Shown: in pieces, positions 1-9,718 of the stretch
How the letters are laid out: every line of letters begins with the position of its first letter
How positions within the stretch are numbered: the first letter of the stretch is position 1
Origin: Microbacterium arborescens
GTDB lineage: Bacteria > Actinomycetota > Actinomycetes > Actinomycetales > Microbacteriaceae
Length of the DNA: 64,000 nucleotides
Direction of reading: 5' to 3'
NCBI GenBank assembly: GCA_003339645.1
Contig: QNUV01000110.1
Location: 56,623 to 120,622, forward strand
The notes under the pieces: generated by a model
The model's input: only the letters and a program-made list of their open reading frames with translations
What the model was told of the DNA's origin: nothing
Databases searched by the model: none
Program-made: the position numbers and the translations under genes

Positions 1-1118
1 ACGGTCATGACAGACGCGAGCTCGGCCGCGGTCTTGCCCTGGCGTGCCATCTCGGCAGCGAGGTGGAGCCCGGTCAGCAGACCGTCGCCGGTCGTCGCGT
101 AGCGACTCATGATGACGTGCCCGCTCTGCTCACCGCCCAGACCGAAGCGGCCCTGAGTCATGCGCTCGAGCACGTAGCGGTCGCCGACCGCGGTCTGCTC
201 GACGGTGATGCCGTGCTCGGCCATCGCGCGGTGCAGTCCGAGGTTGCTCATGACCGTCGCGACGAGGGTGCTGAAGGGCAGGCGTCCGCGCTGCTTCATC
301 GCCACCGCGAGGATGGCCATGATCTGGTCGCCGTCGATGACGCGACCCTCAGCGTCGACGGCGAGGCAGCGATCGGCGTCGCCGTCGTGCGCGATGCCGA
401 TGTCGGCCCCCGTGCGGATGACCTCGGCGGCCACCCGGTCGAGATGGGTCGACCCGACGCCGTCGTTGATGTTGAGGCCGTCGGGATCGGCACCGATGAC
501 GGTGACCTTCGCACCGGCGTCGCGGAACGTCTGCGGCGACACCCCGGACGCCGCGCCGTGCGCGCAGTCGATGACGACATGGATGCCGTCGAGCGTGTGC
601 GGCAGCGAGCCGAGCAGGTGGACGACGTAGCGGTCCTCGGCGTCGGCGAACACCCGGATGCGGCCGACGTCGGCGCCCGTGGGCTGGAGCTTGGGGCCCG
701 TGAGGGCCTCTTCGATTCGGCGTTCGACCTCGTCCGGGAGCTTGACGCCGCCGCGCGCGAAGATCTTGATGCCGTTGTCGGGAGCGGGGTTGTGGGATGC
801 CGACACCATGACCCCGAAGTCCGCGTCGATGTCACCGACGAGGAACGCCGCGGCCGGAGTGGGCAGGACGCCCGCGTCGAGCACGTCGACGCCCGACGAA
901 GCGAGGCCGGCCGCGACAGCGGCCGACAGGAACTCTCCCGAGACGCGGGGGTCGCGCGCCACGACCGCGGTCAGCCGCTTTCCGGCGGCCTTGCGCGCCT
1001 CCGCGATACGGCCCTGGCCCAGGACGACGGCAGTCGCCTGGGCCAGGGTGAGTGCGAGTTCGGCGGTGAGGGGGCCGTTGGCCAGCCCCCGAACACCGTC
1101 CGTACCGAACAGCGCCAC
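1..1118 (-). CDS. glmM: Phosphoglucosamine mutase (partial, 3' end beyond window)
   Basis: GlmM interconverts glucosamine-6-phosphate and glucosamine-1-phosphate in the cytoplasm, supplying UDP-GlcNAc for peptidoglycan. Read leftwards from a GTG at 1118, the protein begins [13 protein letters not shown], the usual GlmM N-terminus. The phosphoserine loop MVSASHNP lies near residue 108 and the metal-binding loop DGDADR further on. About 372 residues are visible of the usual 450, and the gene leaves the window at base 1. The start lies 5 bases after the rpsI stop, so it is the last visible gene of an rplM-rpsI-glmM operon. No strong Shine-Dalgarno sequence is seen, which fits translational coupling. 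There is no ATG near this start; GTG is chosen by homology. Confidence 0.95.
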   Translation of the reverse strand, partial: MALFGTDGVRGLANGPLTAELALTLAQATAVVLGQGRIAEARKAAGKRLTAVVARDPRVSGEFLSAAVAAGLASSGVDVLDAGVLPTPAAAFLVGDIDADFGVMVSASHNPAPDNGIKIFARGGVKLPDEVERRIEEALTGPKLQPTGADVGRIRVFADAEDRYVVHLLGSLPHTLDGIHVVIDCAHGAASGVSPQTFRDAGAKVTVIGADPDGLNINDGVGSTHLDRVAAEVIRTGADIGIAHDGDADRCLAVDAEGRVIDGDQIMAILAVAMKQRGRLPFSTLVATVMSNLGLHRAMAEHGITVEQTAVGDRYVLERMTQGRFGLGGEQSGHVIMSRYATTGDGLLTGLHLAAEMARQGKTAAELASVMT

Positions 1119-1123
1119 GGAGC

Positions 1124-1615
1124 TTAACGCTTCGAGTACTGAGGAGCCTTGCGCGCCTTCTTGAGACCGGCCTTCTTGCGCTCCTTGACGCGCGCGTCGC
1201 GCGAGAGGAAGCCGGCCTTCTTCAGGGTCGGGCGGTTGTTCTCGGCGTCGATCTCGTTCAGCGCGCGGGCGATGCCCAGGCGCAGCGCACCGGCCTGACC
1301 CGAGGGGCCGCCGCCGGAGATGCGCGCGATGACGTCGTACGAGCCGGCGAGCTCGAGCACCGTGAACGGGTCGTTGATGAGCTGCTGGTGCAGCTTGTTC
1401 GGGAAGTAGTCCTCGAGCGTGCGCCCGTTGACCGTGATGGTGCCCGAACCGGGGATGAGGCGCACGCGGGCGATGGCCTGCTTGCGGCGGCCCACGGCGG
1501 CACCGGGAACCGAGAGGACCGGACGGGGCGCGGCGGCTGCAGCAGCCTCCGAGGCGGGCGTCTCGGTCGAGTAGTTCTGGGGGGTCTCCTCGAGGGAGTC
1601 AGCGATCTTCGCCAT
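1124..1615 (-). CDS. rpsI: 30S ribosomal protein S9
   Basis: S9 is a component of the small ribosomal subunit whose C-terminal tail reaches the P-site tRNA. The 163-residue product has an acidic, alanine-rich N-terminal extension of about 35 residues, as is common in actinobacteria. The conserved core follows, with [32 protein letters not shown] and the basic end [12 protein letters not shown]. The gene follows rplM by 29 bases and precedes glmM by 5 bases on the same strand. Nothing in it looks unusual. Confidence 0.98.
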   Translation of the reverse strand: MAKIADSLEETPQNYSTETPASEAAAAAAPRPVLSVPGAAVGRRKQAIARVRLIPGSGTITVNGRTLEDYFPNKLHQQLINDPFTVLELAGSYDVIARISGGGPSGQAGALRLGIARALNEIDAENNRPTLKKAGFLSRDARVKERKKAGLKKARKAPQYSKR

Positions 1616-1644
1616 CAGTGTTTCCTTGAGTGTTTTCGCGGCGC

Positions 1645-2091
1645 TTACTGGGCGACCTGGTCGAAGGTGTAGGTGGTGGGCTGCTGCGCAGCGTGCGGGT
1701 GCTCGGCACCGGCGTAGACCTTGAGCTTCGAGAGCTGCTGGCGGCCCAGGCTGTTCTTCGGGAGCATGCCGCGGATGGCCTTCTCGACCGCGCGGACGGG
1801 GTTCTTCTCGAGCAGCTCCTCGTAGGAGACGGCCTTGAGGCCGCCCGGGTAGCCCGAGTGGCGGTACGCCATCTTCTTCTGGAGCTTCTGACCGGTCAGC
1901 GCCACCTTGTCGGCGTTGACGACGATGACGAAGTCACCGGTGTCGACGTGGGGAGCGAAGGAAGCCTTGTGCTTGCCGCGGAGAAGGACGGCGGCGTGCG
2001 AGGCGAGACGGCCGAGGACGACGTCGGTTGCGTCGATGACCAGCCACTCGCGCTGGATCTCGCCAGCCTTGGGGGTGAAAGTGCGCGTCAC
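1645..2091 (-). CDS. rplM: 50S ribosomal protein L13
   Basis: L13 is an early-assembling protein of the large ribosomal subunit. The 148-residue product starts at a GTG at 2091 ([20 protein letters not shown]). It contains the family motifs [26 protein letters not shown] and RGMLPKN. The frame stays open upstream to 2292, but that part has no similarity to L13 and is not counted. L13 and S9 are adjacent in nearly all bacteria. The operon promoter should lie in the 224 bases between this gene and the divergent kinase at 2316, where I see no other gene. Confidence 0.97.
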   Translation of the reverse strand: MTRTFTPKAGEIQREWLVIDATDVVLGRLASHAAVLLRGKHKASFAPHVDTGDFVIVVNADKVALTGQKLQKKMAYRHSGYPGGLKAVSYEELLEKNPVRAVEKAIRGMLPKNSLGRQQLSKLKVYAGAEHPHAAQQPTTYTFDQVAQ

Positions 2092-2315
2092 AGTAGTGCT
2101 GCTTTCTTGATTCGAACGGAGGAGTTCGTGAATCCCGCTCCGGGGTGGTTCGTCCGAGACGAACACGCCAGTGGAGGGCTCACGTTCGTGGCGACACGCC
2201 TGCGTGGCATGCGCACCAAAGAGACAGCGTACGCTATCGGTCGACGTTATCAAAGCCGCGCCTGTCCCCCCGGGCCGTCCTCGATCTCTCATGCACCCTC
2301 GATCGGAGACCCCGG

Positions 2316-4025
2316 ATGCCCCTGTTCGAACCGCAGCGTGCGCGCGCCGGTCGCATCCGGGTGTTCACCCGAGCGCAGCTGCCTTTCGTGATCGGCACGC
2401 TCGTCGTGCTCGCCGCTCTCGCCGTCGGCGCGCCGGCCTCGCTCTCGTCGCCGCTCGTGGGCGCCGCGGTGGTCCTCGTCATCGTGGCGTCGATGGCCGG
2501 CACGCTCGTCCCGTGGGAGCTGTTCTCGTCGTCCTGGCTGATCGCCGTGGCCATGGCCGACATCGTCGCCGTCGCACTCCTGCGCACCGAAGTGGTCTGG
2601 CTGCTCCCCGGGGTGAGCATGCTCGCGATCTTCCCGATCCTCTGGATCGCGTACGGCTTCCCACCGGTGGCGTTCACCGCTGCAGTGGGCGGCGCGGCGT
2701 TCATGACCTCGCTTCCCTTCCTCGTCCGCGGCAGCTGGCCCGCGACGCCGCTGGAATGGGCTAACGTCTTCACCCTGCCCGGGCTCATCCTGGCCGTGGC
2801 CGTCGTCGTCAACATCGCCGCCCAGCATCTGCGTCGCAACGCCCGCCATCTCCGCGCGTCGCACGAGGAGCGCGCCCGCGCGCTCGCGCAGGCGCACGAC
2901 AACGAACTCGTCCTGCGCACGGTGCTCGACAACGTTCGCAGCGGTGTCGCGCTGTACGACGATGCCGGCCGCCTCGTCCTGGCGAACCGCACGGCCGAGG
3001 ACCTGTCGCGGGCGATGGGCTTCGCTCTCGACGAAGCGCCCTACGCCGGCGACGCCGTCCTCGCCGCCGACCGGACCACGCCGGTGCCCCACAGCGAACA
3101 GCTCATCCCGCGCGCCCTGCGCGGCGACAGCGTGGGCGAGACCGTCGAATGGGTCGGTCCGATGGCGGAGCAACGCGCCATCCTGGCCGATTCCGACCGG
3201 GTACGTCGTACCGACGGCACGCTGCTGGGAACACTCGTCGTCGCCCACGACGTGACCGAGATGGCCGACGCCGCGCAGATCCGTCACGACTTCCTGCGGA
3301 CGGTGTCGCACGAGCTGCGCACGCCGCTCACGAGCGTGACCGGTTACCTCGACCTCCTCACCGAACGGGTCCGGCCGGAGGATCCGACCGCGACCCGCTA
3401 TCTCTCGCTCGTCGAGCGCAACGTCCTCGTGCTGACGGACCGGATCAACGAGCTCCTCGCCGCTGCCTCGACCGACACGGAGGTGTCGCCGCGCCCCGTG
3501 ACCCTCAGCGACCTGATCGCCTCGGCGGTGCGTGCCGTCACGCCGCAGGCCGAGCGCCGCGGCAGCTCGATCCAGCAGATCGGGGCGACCGACGAGCGCG
3601 TCCTGCTCGACCCCGTCCGCATCCGCCAGTCGCTGGAGGAGCTGATGGTGAACGCCGTGAAGTTCAGCCCACCCGCTTCCGCCGTCGTCATCGGCCAGCG
3701 CGTGGACGACACGGGCATCCATATCGTCGTCAGCGACAGCGGGCCCGGGCTGACCTCCCTCGAACGGACCCGGGTGTTCGATCCGTTCTACCGCACCGAG
3801 TATGCCCGCCAGCACGCGATCCAGGGCTTCGGCATCGGACTCTCCGTCGTGCGCAATGCGGTCGTGGCGCACGGGGGGCGCGTGCGAGTGGGTGCTTCGG
3901 CGTCGGGCGGCACCGCAATGGCCATCGTCCTGCCGACCGTCCTGCCGGCCCCCTCGCCGACGGACTGGGCGCACGACGCCCCGGTGTCAAGTCCGGGCGG
4001 CACATTCGTCGCGACAGGAGAATGA
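2316..4025 (+). CDS. Membrane sensor histidine kinase with PAS-like domain
   Basis: This 569-residue protein is a probable two-component sensor. About six hydrophobic segments lie between residues 20 and 170. A PAS-like region follows ([20 protein letters not shown], about residues 215-315). Next is a HisKA domain with phospho-acceptor His332 in [13 protein letters not shown], and an HATPase domain with N-box Asn446 (NAVKFS), G1 SDSGPGL and G2 GFGIGLSVV. The ATG at 2316 is chosen because GGAG at 2305-2308 is well spaced; the frame is open upstream without homology. No response regulator lies beside it. The signal is unknown. The next kinase starts about 50 bases downstream on the same strand, so the two are probably co-transcribed. 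Confidence 0.88.
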   Translation: MPLFEPQRARAGRIRVFTRAQLPFVIGTLVVLAALAVGAPASLSSPLVGAAVVLVIVASMAGTLVPWELFSSSWLIAVAMADIVAVALLRTEVVWLLPGVSMLAIFPILWIAYGFPPVAFTAAVGGAAFMTSLPFLVRGSWPATPLEWANVFTLPGLILAVAVVVNIAAQHLRRNARHLRASHEERARALAQAHDNELVLRTVLDNVRSGVALYDDAGRLVLANRTAEDLSRAMGFALDEAPYAGDAVLAADRTTPVPHSEQLIPRALRGDSVGETVEWVGPMAEQRAILADSDRVRRTDGTLLGTLVVAHDVTEMADAAQIRHDFLRTVSHELRTPLTSVTGYLDLLTERVRPEDPTATRYLSLVERNVLVLTDRINELLAAASTDTEVSPRPVTLSDLIASAVRAVTPQAERRGSSIQQIGATDERVLLDPVRIRQSLEELMVNAVKFSPPASAVVIGQRVDDTGIHIVVSDSGPGLTSLERTRVFDPFYRTEYARQHAIQGFGIGLSVVRNAVVAHGGRVRVGASASGGTAMAIVLPTVLPAPSPTDWAHDAPVSSPGGTFVATGE

Positions 4026-4076
4026 TCCCGACGCTGAGACTCTCGACAACTCGGCCCGTTCGAGGTGACGACGACG

Positions 4077-5138
4077 ATGAGCCCTTCCCCCTATGACCAC
4101 GCCCCTGCGGCCGAGGCCGCCTTCGCCGGCGTCGCGACCGACTGGGCGGCGCAGGTGACGTCGGTCGGGATCGTCGAGCTCGACGACGCGGGCGTGGTGC
4201 GGTCGTGGAACCCCGGGGCGGAGCGACTGAAGCGGTACGCCGCGGCGGACGTCATCGGCACGTCTTTCACGCGGTTCTACCGGGCCGAGGACCGCGAACG
4301 CGGCCGTCCGGAGCGGCTGCTCGCCACCGCACGCGCCGACGGATCGGTCGAGGACACCGGCTGGCGGGTCCGCGGCGACGGCTCGCTCTTCTGGGCGCAT
4401 GTGCTCATCACGGCCGTCCGCGACGAGGATGGCGCACCCGCGGGGTTCGTCAAGATCGTGCGCGACCTGAGCGAGGCCAAGCGCATCGATGACGAGAAGG
4501 ACGGCTTCCTCCGCGCGTTCGCCCACGACCTCCTCTCGCCGATCACGGCCCTGCGCGGGTATGTCGATCTGCTCGAGGACGAGATCCCCGAAGCTCAGGC
4601 GGGCCTGCTGCAGCACGTCTCACACGTCACCGACCACATCATCGCGATGGTGGGCGAGCTCTCCGCGCACGTACGCGGCGGTCACGGCGACGAGAGCGAG
4701 GAGACCGAGCTGCTGGCACTCGCCCGCGAGGCGGCCGAGCTCGTGCTCCCGGGAGACGTCAACGAACGGGTGGATGTGCGCGGCGCCGGGCACGCCTGCG
4801 TGTCGACCGATCGCGCCCTGCTGCGCCGCGCGCTCGCGAACATCATCGACAACGCAGCGAAGTACAGCGAGGACGCGATCGTGATCTCGGTGTCGGAGGA
4901 GCCTGATGCCGCGGTCGTGGCGGTCGCCGACAGCGGGCGCGGCATCGATCCGGCCGACCTCGCGACGATCTTCGAGCCGTACCGCCGGGGACGGCTCTCC
5001 GACCCCGGCGACGGCGGCACCGGCGTCGGACTCGCGAGCGTACGCGACATCGCACGACGACTCGGCGGCGAGGCGTCCATCGAGAGCACCCCGGGGGTCG
5101 GGACGACGGTCACCCTGCGCCTGGCGCCCTCACCGTGA
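4077..5138 (+). CDS. Soluble PAS-domain sensor histidine kinase
   Basis: This is a cytoplasmic histidine kinase of about 353 residues with no membrane segment. A PAS domain (VGIVELDDAGVVRSWNPGAE, WRVRGDGSLFWAHVLITAV) occupies roughly residues 25-130. HisKA follows with His150 in FAHDLLSPITALRGY, then HATPase motifs NIIDNAAKYS, ADSGRGI and TGVGLASVR. A GTG at 4065 is in frame, but the ATG at 4077 has GAGGTG at 4062-4067 as ribosome site and is preferred. The H-box has Asp-Leu-Leu in place of the usual Glu-Leu-Arg, as in phytochrome-like and PAS kinases. It lies just downstream of another kinase and ends in a 9-base convergent overlap with a third. No regulator partner is visible. Confidence 0.85.
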   Translation: MSPSPYDHAPAAEAAFAGVATDWAAQVTSVGIVELDDAGVVRSWNPGAERLKRYAAADVIGTSFTRFYRAEDRERGRPERLLATARADGSVEDTGWRVRGDGSLFWAHVLITAVRDEDGAPAGFVKIVRDLSEAKRIDDEKDGFLRAFAHDLLSPITALRGYVDLLEDEIPEAQAGLLQHVSHVTDHIIAMVGELSAHVRGGHGDESEETELLALAREAAELVLPGDVNERVDVRGAGHACVSTDRALLRRALANIIDNAAKYSEDAIVISVSEEPDAAVVAVADSGRGIDPADLATIFEPYRRGRLSDPGDGGTGVGLASVRDIARRLGGEASIESTPGVGTTVTLRLAPSP

Positions 5139-6761
5139 CGCCGGGAGGACCGTCTCGAGGACGACGTCGCCGCCGTCCTGGAACACACGCCGCCCGATGG
5201 TCCCGAGGCCACGTCCGGGACGAGGGGCGAGGCGGCCCGGCGAGGCGACCCGCAGCAGCAGCGATCCCGAGCCGGTGACGCGCGCGACCACCTGAGCGCG
5301 CCGCGCGCCGGAGTGCTTGACGGCGTTGACGAGCGCTTCGGTGACGACCGAGACGACGCGCTCGGCGGTCTCGGGGTCGCGCAGCCGCATCCGGACGGCG
5401 TCGTCGATCCGCTGCGTGACCGCGACGGCCGGCGCCCACGCCTCGATCAGGCGGTCGAGCGATTCGCCCGGCGGCATCCTCTCGTCGGATCCGGCGTGGA
5501 GGATCGCGCGGAACGCAGCCTCCGTGCGGCTCCGGAAGTCCGCGACCTCGTCGGGCGTCGGGGCGCGCTCGTCGACGCGGGCCGCGAAGACGACGCACGC
5601 ACCCTGTGCGCGGCCGTGCAGCACGTCGACACCCCGGCGGACCGGTGCGCTCTCGTCGACCTCGGCCGCCTCACGGGCCACCTCCGCGAGTCCGCCCGCA
5701 GCACGACGCTCGTCGGCTCCGGCCCGCGAAAGGGCGTCGCGGCAGAGACCGACCAGCACCGCGACGACGGGGACCGCGAGCACCGGCACGAGCCCGAGCA
5801 CCCCGATGCGCGGCAGGAAGAGGTAGGTGACGACGCTCATCCCGGCCCCGGCGGCGGTCCAGACGACCACGAACGCGGCGGGACGCGGGGGACGGGCCCA
5901 GCGACGCACGGCGACGCCGGCGACGAGGTCGACGAGGATGCCGCCGACGAGACCGGCGAGCCCCACCCCCGCTCCGCCGGCCGCGACGGCGTAGGGGAAA
6001 CAGGCCAGCGCGTAGAGCGGGGCGACACTGAGCCAGGGCGGGGCGACCAGCCGCATCGACAGCGGCGCGTCCGCGTCGTCCGGCAGGGGCGGCTCGAGCG
6101 GTCCGTCGTCGTCGTACGAGCGCAGCAACCGGTCGACGCGGTGGCTCAGTCCGCGGACGTCTTCGGAGAACGCGCGGACGGCCTCGAAGTCGACGGGACC
6201 GTCGAGCATCCGCTCACGCGAGCGGCGGAGCATCGCGATGCCGCTCACGAGCGCCTCCCTCGCCTCCGCCGCGATGCGCTGCCGCCGCGCCTCCGCGCTC
6301 GCGACCCGCGCGAGGGCGGCGCGCAGCCGGTCGGCGGCGGCACGCGAGGCGGCGTGCCGCGAGGTGATGACCGCGACGATCGACAGCAGCGCGACGGCGG
6401 TCACGAGGTTGGTCGCGATGCGCGACGGCATCGGTCCGCTCGGGACGATGCCGAACAGCGCCGAGCTGATCGCGTCGTTGACGAAGGATCGCATCGTCGC
6501 CACCACGAGCAGGGCGCCGAGCACCAGCGCGCCGCGGCCGGCGCGCGACGACATACGGCGTTCCGCGACGGCGACCGGCACGAGCAGCGCCGCCAGGACC
6601 GCCCACCCGAGGGCGGCCACCGCCGCTCCGCGCAGATAGGCCTCGATGCCGACGCCACCGACGGAGGGCACCGAGAAGATCCCCGCCACCAGCAGCGACA
6701 CGGCGGCGCTCCAGCGCGTGTAGAAGCCGCCGCCCGAGACTGCGCTCCACCAGGTCGTCAT
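5130..6761 (-). CDS. Membrane protein with C-terminal histidine-kinase-like ATPase domain
   Basis: This 543-residue protein has two membrane blocks. Residues about 15-130 hold four or five hydrophobic segments, followed by a helical region rich in Arg and Ala. About residues 245-345 hold four more segments. The last 120 residues look like an HATPase_c domain, with N-box EALVNAVKHSGA and a short LGTIGRRVF region where NarL-partner kinases have GLxGMxeR. The expected HisKA_3 box is weak: VDVLHGRAQ stands where LHDxxxQ is usual, so the phospho-acceptor may be degenerate or this may be an anti-sigma-like or accessory kinase. No LuxR-type regulator is adjacent. The start is the first ATG; the 3' end overlaps the neighbouring kinase by 9 bases. 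Confidence 0.72.
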   Translation of the reverse strand: MTTWWSAVSGGGFYTRWSAAVSLLVAGIFSVPSVGGVGIEAYLRGAAVAALGWAVLAALLVPVAVAERRMSSRAGRGALVLGALLVVATMRSFVNDAISSALFGIVPSGPMPSRIATNLVTAVALLSIVAVITSRHAASRAAADRLRAALARVASAEARRQRIAAEAREALVSGIAMLRRSRERMLDGPVDFEAVRAFSEDVRGLSHRVDRLLRSYDDDGPLEPPLPDDADAPLSMRLVAPPWLSVAPLYALACFPYAVAAGGAGVGLAGLVGGILVDLVAGVAVRRWARPPRPAAFVVVWTAAGAGMSVVTYLFLPRIGVLGLVPVLAVPVVAVLVGLCRDALSRAGADERRAAGGLAEVAREAAEVDESAPVRRGVDVLHGRAQGACVVFAARVDERAPTPDEVADFRSRTEAAFRAILHAGSDERMPPGESLDRLIEAWAPAVAVTQRIDDAVRMRLRDPETAERVVSVVTEALVNAVKHSGARRAQVVARVTGSGSLLLRVASPGRLAPRPGRGLGTIGRRVFQDGGDVVLETVLPASR

Positions 6762-6866
6762 GCGGGCTCCACGCGCTCACGTTACCGGCGGGCCGGCTGA
6801 TGCCGCAGCCGGGCCCGGCCGAGTTCGCCCCCCGCCGTGACGATCGCCAGGTGGCAATGCGACGCA

Positions 6867-6897
6867 GGGGCGGACGGTCCCCCCAGCCGTCCGCCCC
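6867..6897 (-). terminator. Hairpin after the GH13 gene
   Basis: Perfect 11-base arms, GGGGCGGACGG at 6867-6877 and its complement at 6887-6897, enclose a 9-base loop. The hairpin lies in the 223-base gap downstream of the GH13 gene, which reads leftwards, and upstream of the membrane kinase-like gene. It has no U-tract, as is common in high-GC actinobacteria, so termination is inferred from position and symmetry only. I see no gene in this gap. Confidence 0.5.
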
Positions 6898-6984
6898 ACG
6901 CCCTCGCCGTCCCCGTCTCCATCCTGATCGTGAGCGTCGCCGCGGAGCGGTCCTGGGCGCGGAATTCACCCGCCGGTTCACCCG

Positions 6985-8637
6985 TCAGCGAAGGCGTCCG
7001 TCCCCGGGGCGGGTGACGCGGAGACGGCGCGCCCCGTAGCCGTCGAGGTCCATCGAGACGATGGCACCGTCGAGTAGCCAGCTCTCGCCGGACGCCAGAC
7101 AGACGAGCTCGGTCCCGGACGGTTCATCGCCGAGATCGACGTCGAACGAGACGGGTTCGCCGGCGAAGTTGTGCACGGCCACGAAGCGGCTCCCGCTCGT
7201 GCGGGCGCCGTGGGCGAGCACGGATGCAGCGGTGACGGGCAGCAGTTCGAGGTCGCCCCAGCCGATCTCGGGAGACTGCCGATAGGTCTGCGCGAGTCCC
7301 TTCACGAACGTGAACAGCGAGTCCGGAGCCAGAAGCTGCGTCTCGACGTTCACGTGCTGGGGCGCGTAGGGCCCGTCCGGCGCGGGCAGCGGATGGGCGC
7401 CCACGGGCGCCGTCGAGAAACCGCCGTCGGGACGCCACTGCATCGGCACCCGCACCGCGTCGCGCTCCTCGATCTCGAGGTTCTCGCCCATGCCGATCTC
7501 TTCGCCGTAGAGCAGCACAGGCGTTCCCGGCAGCGAGAACAGGAGGCTGTACACGAGGCGGATACGACGCGGGTCGCCGCCGAGCATCGGTGGAAGCCGA
7601 CGCCGGATCCCGCGGCCGAAGACCTGCATCGACTCCTCGGGCGCGAATGCCGCGAAGACCTCTTCGCGCTCGGCATCCGACAGCTGATCGAGGGTGAGCT
7701 CGTCGTGGTTGCGGACGAAGTTGGCCCACTGCGAGATCGTCGAGATGTCCGGCCGGCCCGCGAGCGAGGCGCGCAGCGGCTCCGGGTCCTCCCGCGCGAG
7801 GGCGAGGTACAGCGCTTGGTTGCTCGCGAAGTCGAACTGCATGTGCAGCTCGCCGTCGCCGTCGGCGCCGAAGTACGCGGCCTGTTCGTCATGGGGGACG
7901 TTGACCTCGCCCACGAGCATCGCATCGCTCGACCGGCGCTGGGCGAAGCGGCGCAGCGCGCGCAGGACATCGTGATCGCGCTGCGGCTCGCGGCGCTCGG
8001 GCGAGGACACGAACGACGGAACCGCATCCACTCGGAAGCCCGACACCCCCAGCTGCAGCCAGAACCCCATGATCTTGGCCAGCTCGCGCTGCACGGCCGG
8101 ATTCTCGGCGTTGAGGTCGGGCTGGTGGGCGTAGAAGCTGTGGAGGTAGTACTGCTCGGTCCTGTCGTCCCATTCCCAGACGCCGTCCTCCTCGCCCGGG
8201 AACTGCGTCTCGCGAGGGTCGTCGGGGATCTCGTCCCGCCAGACGTAGAAGTCGCGGTAGGGCGACTGCCGGCTCTCGCGCGACGAGAGGAACCACGGAT
8301 GCTGATCGGAGGTGTGGTTCATGACGAGATCGACGATGACCCGGATGCCGCGGTCCTCGGCGGTACGGATGAGCTCGACGAAGTCGCCGTGGGATCCCAC
8401 CCGCGGATCGACCCCGTAGTAGTCCGATACGTCGTAGCCGTTGTCGCGCCCGGGCGTCGGGTAGAAGGGCATGAGCCACAGACACGTCACTCCGAGATCT
8501 GCGAGGTACGGCAGTCGCCGGGCGAGGCCCTGCAGGTCGCCGTCACCGTCGCCGTCGTCGTCGAGGTACTTCTCGACGTCCACGCAGTAGAGCACGGCGT
8601 TCTTCCACCACAGGTCGCTCGTGTCGGAGATCCTCAT
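6985..8637 (-). CDS. Trehalose-synthase-like alpha-glucan enzyme (GH13)
   Basis: This 550-residue GH13 enzyme resembles trehalose synthase, which interconverts maltose and trehalose. The four GH13 regions are clear: VDLVMNHTSDQHPWF, GFRVDAVPSF with the catalytic Asp, LVGEVN with the acid/base Glu, and FVRNHDELTLDQ, which is very TreS-like. PGTPVLLYGEEIGMGEN and a C-terminal beta domain follow. No signal peptide is present, so it acts in the cytoplasm. The ATG at 8637 overlaps the stop of the upstream oxidoreductase by 4 bases; the long open stretch further upstream is antisense noise. Family members include other alpha-glucosyl transferases and hydrolases, so maltose-to-trehalose activity is likely but not certain. 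Confidence 0.85.
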   Translation of the reverse strand: MRISDTSDLWWKNAVLYCVDVEKYLDDDGDGDGDLQGLARRLPYLADLGVTCLWLMPFYPTPGRDNGYDVSDYYGVDPRVGSHGDFVELIRTAEDRGIRVIVDLVMNHTSDQHPWFLSSRESRQSPYRDFYVWRDEIPDDPRETQFPGEEDGVWEWDDRTEQYYLHSFYAHQPDLNAENPAVQRELAKIMGFWLQLGVSGFRVDAVPSFVSSPERREPQRDHDVLRALRRFAQRRSSDAMLVGEVNVPHDEQAAYFGADGDGELHMQFDFASNQALYLALAREDPEPLRASLAGRPDISTISQWANFVRNHDELTLDQLSDAEREEVFAAFAPEESMQVFGRGIRRRLPPMLGGDPRRIRLVYSLLFSLPGTPVLLYGEEIGMGENLEIEERDAVRVPMQWRPDGGFSTAPVGAHPLPAPDGPYAPQHVNVETQLLAPDSLFTFVKGLAQTYRQSPEIGWGDLELLPVTAASVLAHGARTSGSRFVAVHNFAGEPVSFDVDLGDEPSGTELVCLASGESWLLDGAIVSMDLDGYGARRLRVTRPGDGRLR

Positions 8638-9644
8638 CCGGCACCTCCCGCGACCTGGGTCTCGGCGCCCAGTCGTTCGCGCAGGGCTCCGAGGAGAGCA
8701 CTGGCCCGTTCGCCGAGGAAGGCCCGCTGGTCCTGCGAGATCTCGTGGATGTAGAGCCGGTCGAAGCCGGTCTCGACGAGCTCGGCGAGACGATCGGCCA
8801 GGTCGGCGACGCCGCTCGGGGAATCGTCCGCGATGAGCACGTGCTCGGCGAGCTCGGCGTCGCTGGGGTCGCCGGCCCGGGCCGCGAAGTCCTCGGGCTG
8901 CGCGATGTCCCAGGCCTCCGGCGGCGTCACGACCCCGTGCAGCCACTGGTCGCGTACGAGCGCGGCGGCTTCCTCCCTCGACCCGGCGAGCGCGATGTGC
9001 ACCTGAAGGCAGGTGGGCCCGAGGCCTCCGGCATCCAGGTACGCATCGACGATCTCGGCGACCTGGTCGCGGCTGGTGCCGACGGTGACGAGCCCGTCCG
9101 CCCAACCGGCGGCCCAGCGTGCGGTCTCTGGTGAGGCGGCGGTGGCCATGAGGGTCGCCGGCCCGGTGGGCAGGCTCCACAGGCGTGCTTCGTGGACGCG
9201 GATGCGGCCGTCGTGATCGACCCGCTCGCCGGCCAGCAGTGCGCGCATGACCTCGACGCACTCCCCCAGGCGCGCCGTTCGTTCGTCCTTCGCGGGCCAC
9301 GCGGCGCCGGTGACGTGCTCGTTGAGCAGCTCGCCGCTGCCGAGGGCGGCGAAATAGCGGCCCGGGAACATCTCGGCGAGGGTGGCGATCGCCTGCGCGC
9401 TGACGACGGGGTGGTACAGCTGACCGGGGGTCGAGACCGACCCGATGGCGAATCGGGTCGAGGCGAGTGCGGCCCCGAGCCAGGCGATCGTGTTGCCCGA
9501 GTGGCCCTGGCGCGGGGTCCAGGGCGCGAGGTGGTCGGCGCTGAACGCCCCGTCGAAGCCGACGCGTTCAGCCGCGATGACGGCTTCCAGGAGCGCGCTG
9601 GGCGCGAGCTGTTCGTGCGAAGCGTGATATCCGATGAAGGCCAT
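8634..9644 (-). CDS. LLM-class flavin-dependent oxidoreductase (TIGR03885-like)
   Basis: This 336-residue protein is a luciferase-like monooxygenase-fold oxidoreductase. It begins AFIGYHASHEQ and contains GFDGAFSADHLAPWTPRQG, FPGRYFAALGSGELLNEH and WADGLVTVG, which match the TIGR03885 group described as a probable non-F420 flavinoid oxidoreductase. The ATG at 9644 is preferred; the frame is open upstream without homology. Its stop overlaps the GH13 start by 4 bases, so the two proteins are translationally coupled, an arrangement I associate with this family in actinobacteria. The substrate is unknown. Confidence 0.85.
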   Translation of the reverse strand: MAFIGYHASHEQLAPSALLEAVIAAERVGFDGAFSADHLAPWTPRQGHSGNTIAWLGAALASTRFAIGSVSTPGQLYHPVVSAQAIATLAEMFPGRYFAALGSGELLNEHVTGAAWPAKDERTARLGECVEVMRALLAGERVDHDGRIRVHEARLWSLPTGPATLMATAASPETARWAAGWADGLVTVGTSRDQVAEIVDAYLDAGGLGPTCLQVHIALAGSREEAAALVRDQWLHGVVTPPEAWDIAQPEDFAARAGDPSDAELAEHVLIADDSPSGVADLADRLAELVETGFDRLYIHEISQDQRAFLGERASALLGALRERLGAETQVAGGAG

Positions 9645-9718
9645 GCCCCAGTCTTTCGGCCGCGTGGGGCCGATGACCTCCGGTTGCCCGATCGGGCCTG
9701 TTGCGGTACGGGGCCGTG

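Noticed and set aside
6985-9300. GH13 gene with a 220-residue N-terminal extension
   Set aside because: The extension is Arg-rich shadow sequence of the oxidoreductase gene; the ATG at 8637 overlaps that gene's stop by 4 bases and starts the real homology.
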